This document shows positions 1 through 10,549 of a stretch of DNA of 64,000 nt, in pieces; positions within the stretch are counted from its first letter, which is position 1; each line of letters begins with the position of its first letter. This DNA is from Apostichopus japonicus. Lineage: Eukaryota; Echinodermata; Holothuroidea; Aspidochirotida; Stichopodidae. A program made the position numbers and the translations under genes. Location: positions 5,628,001 through 5,692,000 of the forward strand of contig NC_092561.1 in assembly GCF_037975245.1 (NCBI RefSeq), given 5' to 3'. Below the pieces are notes generated by a model. The model was not told the origin of the DNA, ran no database searches, and worked only from the letters and a program-made list of their open reading frames with translations.

Positions 1-553
1 CATCAGCTTTACTTCTGTGGAAAATGAAAACGTCAACAGTGTGACAACCAGCGACCATAGCGATGAAAAGGAGGAACATACCCATCCTCCTCCACCTCCT
101 CCTCCACCTTCTCCTCCTCCGCCCAAGAGCGTGACCTATGCAGCTGTAGTGACCAATATTGATGGACCAAATGAAGTGGATTGCGCTCCGCCGGGCGTAA
201 AAAGACAACCACCGGTAGTCATAGAGAGACGAAAATCACTATTAAAAAGAGAAAAGAGCGAATTTAGACGTCACCGTAAAGCAGCGATCACATTGGGTGT
301 GCTTGTGGCTGTGTTTTGTGTATGTTGGTTGCCATATTACATATGTGCCGTTATCAGATCCTTCGATGAAGACTTAATGAATGACCGTGTTTGGGAAATC
401 GTGTCTTACTTCCAGTGGTGTAATTCCACCATCAATCCATTCATATACGGATTTACAAATCTGCTCTTTCGAAGAAACTTCGTCAAATTTATGCACATCG
501 ACAAGTGCATTAATAGATCTCAATTGACTTTGGGGGGATCTTCGAATAATTAA
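1..553 (+). CDS. Class A GPCR, aminergic-like, C-terminal part (5' partial)
   Basis: The frame is open from base 2, so this is the 3' end of a longer CDS. A GTG at 17 is only an internal Val, not a start. Counting from that Val as residue 1: residues 1-85 look like a third intracellular loop with a proline run (24-36) and a basic end; about 88-113 is TM6 with the CWLP toggle-switch motif (103-106); about 125-147 is TM7 with NSTIN followed by the NPFIY (NPxxY) motif at 140-144; 150-160 is a basic helix 8 with a Cys at 164 that could be palmitoylated. The stop is TAA at 551-553. The family is rhodopsin-like, closest in feel to biogenic-amine receptors with a long loop 3. The ligand cannot be named, because TM1-TM5, including the TM3 amine-binding Asp, are outside the window. 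It is a plasma-membrane receptor coupling to G proteins by family knowledge. No intron is visible in this part. Confidence 0.9.
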   Translation, partial: ISFTSVENENVNSVTTSDHSDEKEEHTHPPPPPPPPSPPPPKSVTYAAVVTNIDGPNEVDCAPPGVKRQPPVVIERRKSLLKREKSEFRRHRKAAITLGVLVAVFCVCWLPYYICAVIRSFDEDLMNDRVWEIVSYFQWCNSTINPFIYGFTNLLFRRNFVKFMHIDKCINRSQLTLGGSSNN

Positions 554-3340
554 ATGTATACAGAACCAAAATCAAACAAAGAAAACCAAAAACAAAGAAA
601 GAAAGAAACAAGAGGAAAGAAGGGGTGGGGGGGGGGCAAGACGCGAGATGTAATAAGATATGAGGGCGTTCCACATTTGGCATGGTATATGGATATCCTA
701 TAGAATGAATGCAACGGAATACAGAAGAAGAAGACGCCACCCCTACAAAACACCTTTGACCATTCTCTGGTTTATAACATTTATTCTCGGATAACATTAT
801 TTCTTTGTACTTCGGATATCGACTGTGGTTAAGGTTTCTTTGTTTCTTGGTCCGATCAGAGAAATATAGAACTCTAATTTGATGTTAACCGATGCGGAAC
901 GCTGGCGCTCGTAATGTATACGCGGAATATTGATTATGCCTTATTATGGAACTTTTATTTTTAGCAGGGAAGCAGGGGGGCACAGATGACGCCTTCTGCC
1001 CACACTTTTGTGGAATTGTTGAAACGTATACCACTTTCCATAACTTTGGAGTGCAGTTAGTGTTTTGCTTTTCAAAGCACACTTCTCAAGTACACTTTTG
1101 TTAATCACGAAAGGAATTCACTATTGTGGGAAGGTTTGGTTTGCCAGTTCAAATCAAAAGTCATTCGCCCCACTGTCCGTCGAAGTTCGTCACCTTCCAC
1201 ATCCCCCTTATTCGCCCCTCCCTCCGACCGTGCAAGTTACTGAGTTCTTTGCCTATATCCACGAATGGCTTAAACAAGCGATAAAAAAGTTACTTTCTTT
1301 ACTTTTACTATGTATATTTTTCTACCTTTTCCCTCCTTTTCGGGTTAGTCCGCCATGCATCGAAGAAGATATAACAAAAACACTTTTGGGGATCTAAATA
1401 AACACTTGATGTTCTTTCTGGTGAATGTAATTTTTCAGTTAATGAAGTTATTAAAAAAATAAATATCTAGAATAATTAATTACGTAGTACGTTATCTGAA
1501 CGATTGCAAGTCAAGGCCTGTAACAAGTCCTGATTGTATACCCGTCTGGGTTCCTCTCTTTTGAGCAGATGAAAACTCTAAGCTTAATTGGTATTCACTT
1601 TTAACGGTTGCATTATCATCGCCAGAAAAAAAATAATAATGGTATCTCATATTTAAACTAGAAAGAGATATCGAAGAGCACCATATTTCGTTCTGCCCTA
1701 GTTGAAATCTGAACTCAATCCCTTTGTCCCTAACTCGAAGTATATTCGATGAAATGTAACCAAGTTTGAAAGATTAAACAATCTTTTATTCCAGGAATTC
1801 GTCTGAAAAGTGCAGCATATTTCTTTCAAGAATCCACACTTCAAGTTCGTAGATAAGTCGAATCGTCTCGGGGGAACTGATCTCTCAAATCCTCAGCCAT
1901 ACTATCAAATTTAAAGATAAAAAATACTTCCATTAAAACGAAGTGCGTATAACATACAATAACAACTTTAGAGCAGTTGTTTATAAAAACGACTTGTAGT
2001 AAACAAGTTTACCAATGTCTACCGATTATTACTCCAAACATGATTCGAATTAATCGAGATTCCCTCCTAGTTGTATTACGCCACGAGTGGAAATTGTTAT
2101 TGTTTTCGCAACATTTCGTGGCCCAGACAATTTTCATGTCACGTGGGGTGGGCGGGTGGGGGGTGGTACAAAAACCTTTGACAATTTAAGATGTTCGACG
2201 TATATTTCATTGAAAATACAATGAAACGAATAAAAGTGGATATTCGTCATGCATGTTCATATTGGCAGTACAAGTGTTTTAAGGCTTGACATGCAAGTAA
2301 AGTATTTAAAAGAAAAGCATATTCTAATTGGACGGAAGCTTGATGGTACCTCTACACTAAAAGATAATATAACGAAAAATTGAACGCATACATTGTATCT
2401 CGCAAATGGCGACAATTTCCATACTGTAATACACTCGATAACGTTTCATATATTTGTATAAAAGAGCTATTCTATATAATTTTACAGGTCGTACATTAAT
2501 GTGCAAATATTAAATTTGAATTCTTTTGGGGACAAACATGAGTTCACACATGTTTGATGACATTTAATGAATGGTTGGATAATGTATATAGAACACGTTT
2601 TTATATTGAATATATAGAAGGCATTTTCCTTCCAGGTGGTTAGAGTGAGAGAAAAAAAATGCGAAGTTTAAATATTTTTTCACAATGATTTTATTACAAA
2701 GTTTTTTGACTTTTTATTATTTAAGTATATAGCCTAAGTTTTTACATTTTTATTTGTTTCGGGAGCTGAATAAATTTATCTTCAAATCTTTCATACATCA
2801 GAAAGGAATCGTTTTGTCTGTCGTTTTCTTTAAATCTGTTTGGATATTCTTTAAGATCTTCATCTTTAAAAAAATATATATGAATGGTTACCGGCTTTCC
2901 TCAATGTGCTACTTCATATGATGAAAAAATAATAATGTTAAAACAATGTAAGTACGCATCCATGGAATTAATTGCACATCTCATCCCAAACTTTGGTTGT
3001 GTCACCGCTGTAATGTTTTCTTCACTCCAACCGGCAGATTGCCTTACACACACACATCAAGTACAGCAGCCTCACGTTTTAGGTGCTGTTTGCGACACAC
3101 CATTTTGAATCTTTGAATTTTATTGACTTCGTATGATATTTTTGATATTTTACTTTGCTATAATATGTCTGATAAGGTTTAAAATGGGTGGGATGTGCTT
3201 ATAAATAACCAAGAATGTTTTTAATTACAATATGTGACCCTAAGACGTCGTCATTCAGGAACTTCAACGGACCATTTTCACGCATCCGGAAACAACCAAT
3301 TCATGTTTGTAGTCTACCGGTCTAAAGTTCGGGTTAGAAG
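554..3340. other. 3' UTR and intergenic DNA
   Basis: Follows the GPCR stop. It holds a G-rich patch near 623-637 and AT-rich unique-looking sequence. Open frames here (for example 1065-1397 and 2884-3108) are short, start in low-complexity sequence and resemble no family I know. I see no gene. Confidence 0.5.
1397..1402 (+). promoter_or_regulatory. Candidate polyadenylation signal of the GPCR
   Basis: This is the first AATAAA on the + strand after the GPCR stop, about 845 nt downstream. A second lies near 1458. Positional inference only; no cleavage-site data. Confidence 0.3.
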
Positions 3341-3935
3341 TACAGTATACTGTTCTGCATTGTAATGTACTGTGTTGTACTGCACTGCAATGGTATGCAC
3401 TCTGCTATACTATAGCCTACTGCACTAACCTGCACTGCAATTTACTGCAATGTCTACTGTACTGTAATTTACGTACTACAATGTACTACAGCTTACTGTG
3501 CTGTAGGCCTATACTGATGTATGTGTACTGTACCGTACTGTGCCGTGCTTTGCCGTGATGAACTGTATTTTACTGTACTGTGTTGTATTGTACCGTGCTT
3601 TGCGTTGTATTGTATTGTGCTATGCTATATTGTATTGAACTACACTGCACTGTATTACATTACACTACATTGTATTGTATGGTATTTTAGTGTACCGTAC
3701 GTTACTGTATTATGTTGTACTGTACTGTGTGGTGATGTGGTGTGCTGTCCCGTCACGCCCGTGCCGTATGCTGTGCTGTATGCTGTAATGTATTCTGTAT
3801 TTTGTTCCGTATTTTATTCTGTATTTTGTCTGTGTTGTATTTTGTATTCTGTATTTTTTCTGCATTGTATTCTGTATTATATTCTGTATTGTATTCTGTA
3901 TTGCATTACATTGTACAGTAACTGGACTGACCCAT
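3341..3935. repeat. Degenerate pentanucleotide satellite (TGTAY)n
   Basis: Nearly 600 bp are built from 5-mers such as TGTAC, TGTAT, TGCAC and TGTTG, all variants of one unit. Because 5 is not a multiple of 3, every frame reads as a 5-residue peptide repeat, which explains the long Cys/Tyr/Val-rich frame at 3521-3958 and its minus-strand partner. The array is followed by a short TA run at 3969-3984. Confidence 0.85.
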
Positions 3936-3985
3936 GCGCGGTTGTTGGTGGCACATGAAGTATACACGTATATATATATATATAC

Positions 3986-6160
3986 CTAATGTTATACCCT
4001 TTTAAGATTGAAGCACCCATGTTGATTTGATGGCAAACCTCTTCGTCTCTGCTTCGGGAATGGTACTTCAGTCACCGCCACCCACACACTGGGAGCTTTT
4101 ACCTGGCATTACTGAGGACAATTGAAGAGGTTGCATGGATGTTTTTCCCATCCCTTTACCGTTGCGTTCACAATTTTAACGCAGTTATCGGCAATTTCGT
4201 TTCGGCTAATATATTCTGAAGGGTTTCGCTATTGGCATATCTTATGGTTTAATTGGCCCCGCACAATATGAAACGCAGATGCGCAAGGCCAAGAAAGGTG
4301 TCGGGTGCCTCGGGGTAAACGTTAAACTGTATTATTTTCAATCCACTTCCTGAGAGAACCGATTATTTCTTCACAAGTGATTCTAACTCTTTTTAGCTAC
4401 ATTTGAATACCCAAAACGGTCAATTTTTGTAAATTGCGTTAACACGATGGTTTATTTACATCATAAAATTAATGAGATTATTCTTGTATTTACCATTCGT
4501 TACTTCGACGAAGATCATGATATGTAAATTTTGCAACCCCACGACCACCACTTTCAACATAGCGATATCGATTTGTTTTTATGAGAGGGACAACGGAACG
4601 TGCGACTATATTTGTGTCTATTGATTGGCTATTGTGCATATGAATATACATTTCCAGACAATCACCAACAAGTTTCGATCCCAAATATCAATAAGGAATT
4701 GTTCTTTTTTGTGACTTTAAGATTATATGCGAAGGAAGTGTGTTGTTTTGTTCATGGAAATGCACTTTCCATTGGATATACCCTTAAAATTTATGCCCAA
4801 CGTCTAACGTCATTACCTAATGTTGGAAAATGCATATTCATAGTTGCAAAATAAAACGTCAGCCAGTTGGGACAATTTCCTAATGCTAAAACCTCTCCAA
4901 ACTGTCATCCCATATCATGTTTCAAAGCACTCGTATTGACAGTACAAACAGTTCACTAACCTTTATTTGATAGAAACATGATATTCATACTGCTCATATA
5001 CTGGCAATACAAGTGCTTTTGGGAAGCGGGTCATGAAAGTTCAATTTCGAGAAAAAAAATGTCCACACTGGGTGAAAAAGTTGCTGCAATCCTTCATGCT
5101 CTGGCTGCTGTTTTCTCGGCGCGTTTGTATTTGGTGGTGGGGACGATTGTGGGACTGTGGTGTGGACCGATCTCGTGGTTTAACGAAGCTTGATTGGTTT
5201 GATTGGTGGGGCTGGCGGACATACGCATATTTTGTTGAAGTACTATACCGTTAGGGAACTTCTGTAGGGATCAGCTTGAGATTACCATGCCATTTTGCCT
5301 TGAAGTGTTGGTTTTCGCTGCGCGCGTCAAAAAAAAAACAAAAAAAAAACACAAATACGTTGTGAGGAAAACACGTTTCTGTTACTATGAAACAGTTACA
5401 ACGAATGGTGACGGCTCGAATAAAGAGCTGTACTACCCATGGTAAACTGAAGCCACCCCTCCCCCCTCCCCCCCCCCCCCCATCATGATGACGTACCGAG
5501 CCGCTCAGCAACGCTATAACTGTAACTATATCACAGCATGGTAAAATACGTTTATGAATAAACCAAAGCAACAGTTAAAACAAAAGACATAACCTGCTCA
5601 ATTAAATCTACGGTGGTGTCCTTTTATAATTTATTGTAGCACAATTTACATTTGCATAGGTACATACGGGAGCACACGTTACTACAGTTAGAACATTATT
5701 ACAAAATAAAAATAAAAGATATTAACAATTTTACATTCTGAACATATTTTTTTATCAGTCAAGTTAAAAATTACTGTTACTGAAACATTGGCTTCTAACA
5801 ATTATTCTTAACAATAAAGAGCGAGAGAATAACAAGTAACCGGAAGTTAAAACGTAACCGGAAGTTAGAAACACATAAACGTTGGTCTGAATTTGGCATG
5901 TTAAAATATATACACTAAAGGAATTAACATAATGATAAATACAATTCCAAAAACTTCTCTGCCTAAAAAACGAATCTGAATCCGTTCAGGACGGTAAATA
6001 AAAATAATAACAAAACTATATCGTAAATGAGGCACGATTGTGTATTTGAAGATTGAGCACGGGTTCGGTGGGGTAGCCGGGGGTTGGGGGTGTTGGTGGT
6101 GCGGATTGTCCAGAGGGAACCTGCCCCCTCCACTCTATAAATCTTGGTTGTTCCCAATAA
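3986..6160. other. Intergenic, no gene seen
   Basis: AT-rich sequence with a poly-A patch (5328-5350), a poly-C tract (about 5458-5481) and no recognisable coding or RNA gene. A loose similarity exists between 4861-5030 and 12765-12910 (a tract with AAAGCACT, then TGACAGT), suggesting an old dispersed repeat. Confidence 0.45.
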
Positions 6161-6226
6161 CTCTCTCTTCCTCCTCTTCCTCCTCCTCCTCCTCCTCCTC
6201 CTCCTCCTCCTCCTCCTCCTCCTCCA
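6161..6226. repeat. CTC/TCC trinucleotide microsatellite
   Basis: An almost pure run of TCC units with a few CTT interruptions at the left end. It generates artificial poly-Ser, poly-Leu, poly-Gly and poly-Arg frames on both strands, which are not genes. Confidence 0.95.
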
Positions 6227-7175
6227 TTTATGCACCAAAACATTAAGACAGCCAATTGTAAGAAATCTTGTCTTTGCCCTTTGGGGTAGTTTTGTACATG
6301 CCATACATCGCATGCTCCCATTTGTGTTATTTCGCTCAACTGGTCTTTCAACAGTATATTCATGTCCCAACTTGTTGAGGAAGGCCTTTCAAACCATTAT
6401 TTATTATGAAGTTTAGACTAAAACATGGGAACCAATGTGACTTGATAGGTGATGTCATAGCCTATCGTCACTGAAATCATATTTGTCATGCAGTCCCCGG
6501 CCCCGTACACAGGATTTTCTTATGGTACGTTGAGTTTATTGAAGATGTGCACGTTTGTTGTTGAACGCCGTTTACCCAAAGAATTACGACAGAAATTTAA
6601 GGAAGCAAAATATACGTTAACACGAACGCAATAGAAACGAAATCCATGCAAGTTCTTAATATAATACCTAACACGCAACCCTAGCTTTCTGTATTTTTCC
6701 TTTAATATGCAAGATGAAAACAACAAAGTTACCAAACCTTCTTTTTGACGTCTGAACCCAAATATTGAAAGTAAATCATCCAATTTCTTTTTGAAGTTAC
6801 CCATCGAGATCCCCCTAATTTTGCTTGCGTGGCCAAAACGGAGAACTCCCTGAAGACCATGGTGATAATCCGACCAACAGAAAGCATGGGAAAGGGGTGA
6901 ATAAATATAACATAGACGTGTACATTTCAATACTTGACTGTACTGTTTTGTGGGAAGAAAAAAATAAAATTATTTCCCTCTTTTCATGTTTTTGGTTTCC
7001 ATGATCAAAGTTGGTTATTTCTCTAAACTTTTGGGGCATTCCTACAGCTAACTGACACCTTGGCACTGGGGGTCGTTTTTTGTTCCTGGAGGACGAATTT
7101 AAATTATAACCATAATCAAAACTGGGCACGAATGTCTGTTGGTTTACACCATTTGCTAGAAAATAAAACTTAAAA

Positions 7176-7202
7176 TAAATATATATATATATATATTATA
7201 TA
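7176..7202. repeat. TA dinucleotide tract beside SINE copy A1
   Basis: A short (TA)n run directly adjoining the 3' end of the minus-strand SINE at 7212-7385, as expected for the element's AT-rich tail. Confidence 0.85.
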
Positions 7203-7211
7203 ATTGATATT

Positions 7212-7385
7212 GTAGTGAGTTGGAAAATCAAGAATAGTAAAAAAAACTTCCAGCCTCCACCGGGATTCGAACCCGGGCCTCCCGCTTTACATGCGGACAC
7301 CCTAACCACTATGCTATGGACGCTGATTGTACGTCCAGAGGTTCGAAACCGGTCAGGAAGGTCGTAATTCCACTGTGGGCACCTA
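7212..7385 (-). mobile_element. tRNA-derived SINE, family A, copy 1 (long form)
   Basis: On the minus strand, 7323 to 7252 is a 72-nt tRNA-like head. It has a box A region (TAGCATAGTGGTTA), a 5-bp anticodon stem with a 7-nt loop reading GTA at the anticodon position, a 5-bp T stem around TTCGAAT, and acceptor ends pairing at 6 of 7 positions. Upstream of the head is a leader of about 60 bp that contains a second T-arm-like GGTTTCGAACC in other copies. The 3' part runs into a TA tract. Three further copies in the window (16366-16550, 18971-19160, 60142-60267) prove it is a repeat and not a host tRNA gene. Confidence 0.85.
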
Positions 7386-7559
7386 GAGAGTCCTTTAAGT
7401 CCTAGTTAGGAGATGTCCTATATCAAGTTACCCGGGACTATCATTGAGATATGTTCACTATAAGTCCATAGCTTGACATCTTATACTTCAGTCAGCATCG
7501 ATTGCAAGACTAAAATAACAACAATATTCAAAATAACTTTCATGTGGTCAATGTATGTA

Positions 7560-7825
7560 TGCGTGTATGTGTGTATGGATGTAATGTATTTTATATCCTC
7601 CTGCAAGCAGGAACTCGCGAAGAAGCCTCATTGGCTTATCAAAGCCGCAAGCTGACCGAAGTCAGTCTCTTAGATTCATATTTTGAACGTCCATGATTAT
7701 GAATTGTCAATTGTCAACAGCTCTGTAACTGAGCGACATACATTAATCTTGGAAGTGACTCGAACTGGGGACCTTATGATTGGAAGGCACCGGCGTTAAC
7801 CACTGAGCTAACACTCCTTGTATCC
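7560..7825 (-). mobile_element. tRNA-derived SINE, family B, full copy
   Basis: On the minus strand a tRNA-like head starts near 7822 (box A GTTAGCTCAGTGGTTAACG, box B CAGTTCGAGTC). A body of about 180 bp with short self-complementary segments follows (for example CTGACCGAAGTCAG), and it ends in a (CATA)n-type tail. The body recurs at 29588-29765 without its head, and its 3' end recurs at 40978-41036. Repetition and pol III boxes identify a SINE; the named family is unknown to me. Confidence 0.8.
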
Positions 7826-8102
7826 TAATTTGCATGCGGTAAATAATTTAAATATCGATTATTTTAAAAGTCAACAGCAACATGCTTATATTAGCAATAG
7901 TTTAAAACCGTTAGATATACCTTGAAATGTTTGGGTGTGCGTGTGTTGTATGCGTGCATTTGTATTGTATTCTGACTGAGGACTTGAACAATGGACTTCC
8001 AAGTCCTCAGACGTCGTTTCAAAAGAATCACCACGTCCTCGATAGATTTTTATTGTTCAGGGGTATTGTTCAGTCTGTGTGCGTGCGTGCGGGTGCGTGC
8101 AT

Positions 8103-8115
8103 TCAAGATGGCGGC
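8103..8115 (+). promoter_or_regulatory. YY1-type motif
   Basis: The sequence TCAAGATGGCGGC matches the strong YY1 consensus usually seen at transcription or translation starts. The ATG inside it opens only a 14-codon frame. No downstream gene is evident on this strand before the rapsyn 3' end, so function is uncertain. Confidence 0.35.
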
Positions 8116-8159
8116 GGATGGGTGGATAGCAAGAAATGATCTTGAACTATAGCGACACT

Positions 8160-10159
8160 GCGGTTGGCATTAGTTACATCTATCAAATGACAGTTTGACA
8201 ACGAGGAAGAGAAATGATTTAGCTTTCGGTTTCACACACAAAAGAAGGCGAAGAAGAAGACTATCGCAATACTTATCATCGACTTTGTAACCAAACACCT
8301 AAATAAGGGCCAGATATCATGTCTAGGCCATCGTCGGTCAAACTCAGTTCATATGATATGATATGTTTATGATTTTGTTTTCTGTAGTTGGCCTTGAAAT
8401 CGATCTGACATCTTTGGTTATAGGGTTTACAGAGGTTAGACACGTGTCGTTTGCAAACAATTCAAATAATAACAGAACTTTTTTTTTCTTATTTTACTGA
8501 TCACGTTTAGAAGGTTTTTTTTTTACATAATATCGATTCAACAAACTGTAATAACATTATTATATTGTTTTCACTTAATGAGATATATTATATCACACAA
8601 TGGTTATGTACTCCATGCATCTGATATGTTCATGATTTGTTTTGTCGGTTTTGCGTTGAAATCGATCCAACATCTTTTTGATTATGGGTTTTATATGCAA
8701 GACACGTCATAATGGTTATTTAGTATCATCTCGTTTTATAAACCATTAAAGTAATAACATAAATGTTAGGAATTATTTAAAAAACATATCGATTTAACAA
8801 AATGTAATAATAATATTAATCATATATATCACATACCGTACACATTTTGTATAGAATGATTTTAACCGTAGGCCTTTACGGTAATATAAGCGTTTATGCA
8901 TCACCACACAGTCCTAAAAAAAAACAGAAATTATTTAGCGTGTAGGAACTTTTTCGAGATATTCAATTCGAAAAAGGCCTTTGGCGGACTTTATCAAATG
9001 TGTCTCAAATTTGATAATGTCGTCGTCTGGGCCTCTGTGCGGGCCTATAGCTGTTGATGTGAGTCCGATATTTTATCATTTGCAAGAACTCCATTGAAGT
9101 TTAACTTGAGGCCTGTGTAATTAAAGTTTTATCATATGATCTTTCGCGTTATGTTATATGTAGGTTAGTATATATGATAACAGTATAAACTGTTCCTTCT
9201 TTATTATACTTTCTGCGCATGTTCAGTTAAGGGTGTACCGATCTACCAAATGTTCTCTTTCTTCTTGATATAATTACTGTTTACTAATTTGATTACTACT
9301 GAGTCATTACAGTGCTAATAAGCACTTGAAAGTTGCGAAATGAAAATTGTATGATAGAGAATAATATATGCTACATGAAATTGCACTGTGTTTAAGCCCT
9401 GAAGTACTTACATCATATAGTTCAGTAGAAGATTTACAATATAACGTCATCTGCGAAAAACTTCTCACATATTCAAGAACATGAAACAGGACAAATTACT
9501 CCACCATTTCACATATCAGCTCCTTAATCTCATACACGTATTATACCAATGAAATAATGTGGGTAAATATTACGATTTACTCATTTATATACCGAAGTAC
9601 ACAATTAGTGGCATCGAATGTCAGTGCTACCTCGCCATTTCTCTTAGAGAGTTTTTAGTTTTTAATATAGAGCTCTAATGAGGCTTTCAATACGCTTTAC
9701 GTTTTAAATGTTACACAGGAGGGGGAGGGAGGGTGGAGGGGAGGGGAGGGCTAATTAGAGGGTGTGTATGGGAGGGACGAATATGAAAGGATCTGCATGT
9801 CTATAACTTAACAACGTTCATCCATATTCTTAAATGGAAATTAAATTTTTACTCAGTGGCGTCGACGACTGATTTGGGTGGGGAGGAGGGGGGGGGGGAA
9901 GGGAGTTAATTGGTGCTGACATATTTGCCTGACAAACCTAGTTGATTGTTTGAAGTATGAGGAGAGTGAACTCTTTTAGGCAATCCAAACTGGGTTATTT
10001 GTATTCTTGAAAACACTTGGTATTAATTACAACACCAATACGTCACATATGGATGTTATATCTTCCCCTGTGGTACGGTAAGGTTCTTGTATTCTGTTGG
10101 AAACATGATTATCGTCTTCGCTTTTCTCATCTCACTATATCTGGTCAGGTCATAACAGT
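8160..10159. other. Intergenic, no gene seen
   Basis: AT-rich sequence downstream of rapsyn. It contains a purine/G-rich stretch at 9719-9780 and, at 9854, a CAGTGGCGT sequence resembling a hAT element end followed by a poly-G run. Nothing codes convincingly. Confidence 0.4.
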
Positions 10160-10165
10160 TTTATT
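10160..10165 (-). promoter_or_regulatory. Candidate polyadenylation signal of rapsyn
   Basis: On the minus strand this is AATAAA, about 300 nt beyond the rapsyn stop codon. It is the nearest canonical hexamer I see. Positional inference. Confidence 0.4.
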
Positions 10166-10461
10166 TCCAAGACAAGGTTTTCCACCAACTGAAACGGTAA
10201 ATCGTCACGAAAACTTCAGAAGTGACATCCCCTGCGGCATAGTTACGAGTTGATTTATAACATTGTCGTGTCCACCCACCCCCCCCCCCCATCCCCCACC
10301 CTTCTCATCAAAATCAGATGAGAAAAAAAGCTGGATCTGTAATCGCATCTTTAAGTGTAATGTCATCTCGCTATAGCTTCTATAACGTCCTCCGAACTTG
10401 AATCATCTCACCTGGAAGTTGGTGCTAATTTGGCCACAGAAAGCGCCCGATGTCTTCGGTT

Positions 10462-10549
10462 TCAGACTGAAAATGGCTTTGAAAATAAGCCAGACGATAT
10501 TTTACAGTTCGGACAACCTTTGGAACGGAACGCGCTGTTTTCGACACAT
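10462..10549 (-). CDS. RAPSN: Rapsyn exon 7 (terminal coding exon)
   Basis: Found by looking for the missing second half of the RING. After an AG acceptor at 10551-10550 the exon supplies one base to finish Lys390, then 28 residues with Cys391 and the CPNC pair (402-405), ending in TGA (10464-10462). Human rapsyn ends with the equivalent CPNCRRSS and a short tail. The exon is short and easily missed by automatic gene finding. Confidence 0.9.

Noticed and set aside
3521-3967. Cys/Tyr/Val-rich frames on both strands
   Set aside because: Five-residue periodicity directly reflects the pentanucleotide satellite.
5963-6416. Poly-Arg, poly-Gly, poly-Ser and poly-Leu frames
   Set aside because: All are translations of the TCC microsatellite in different frames.
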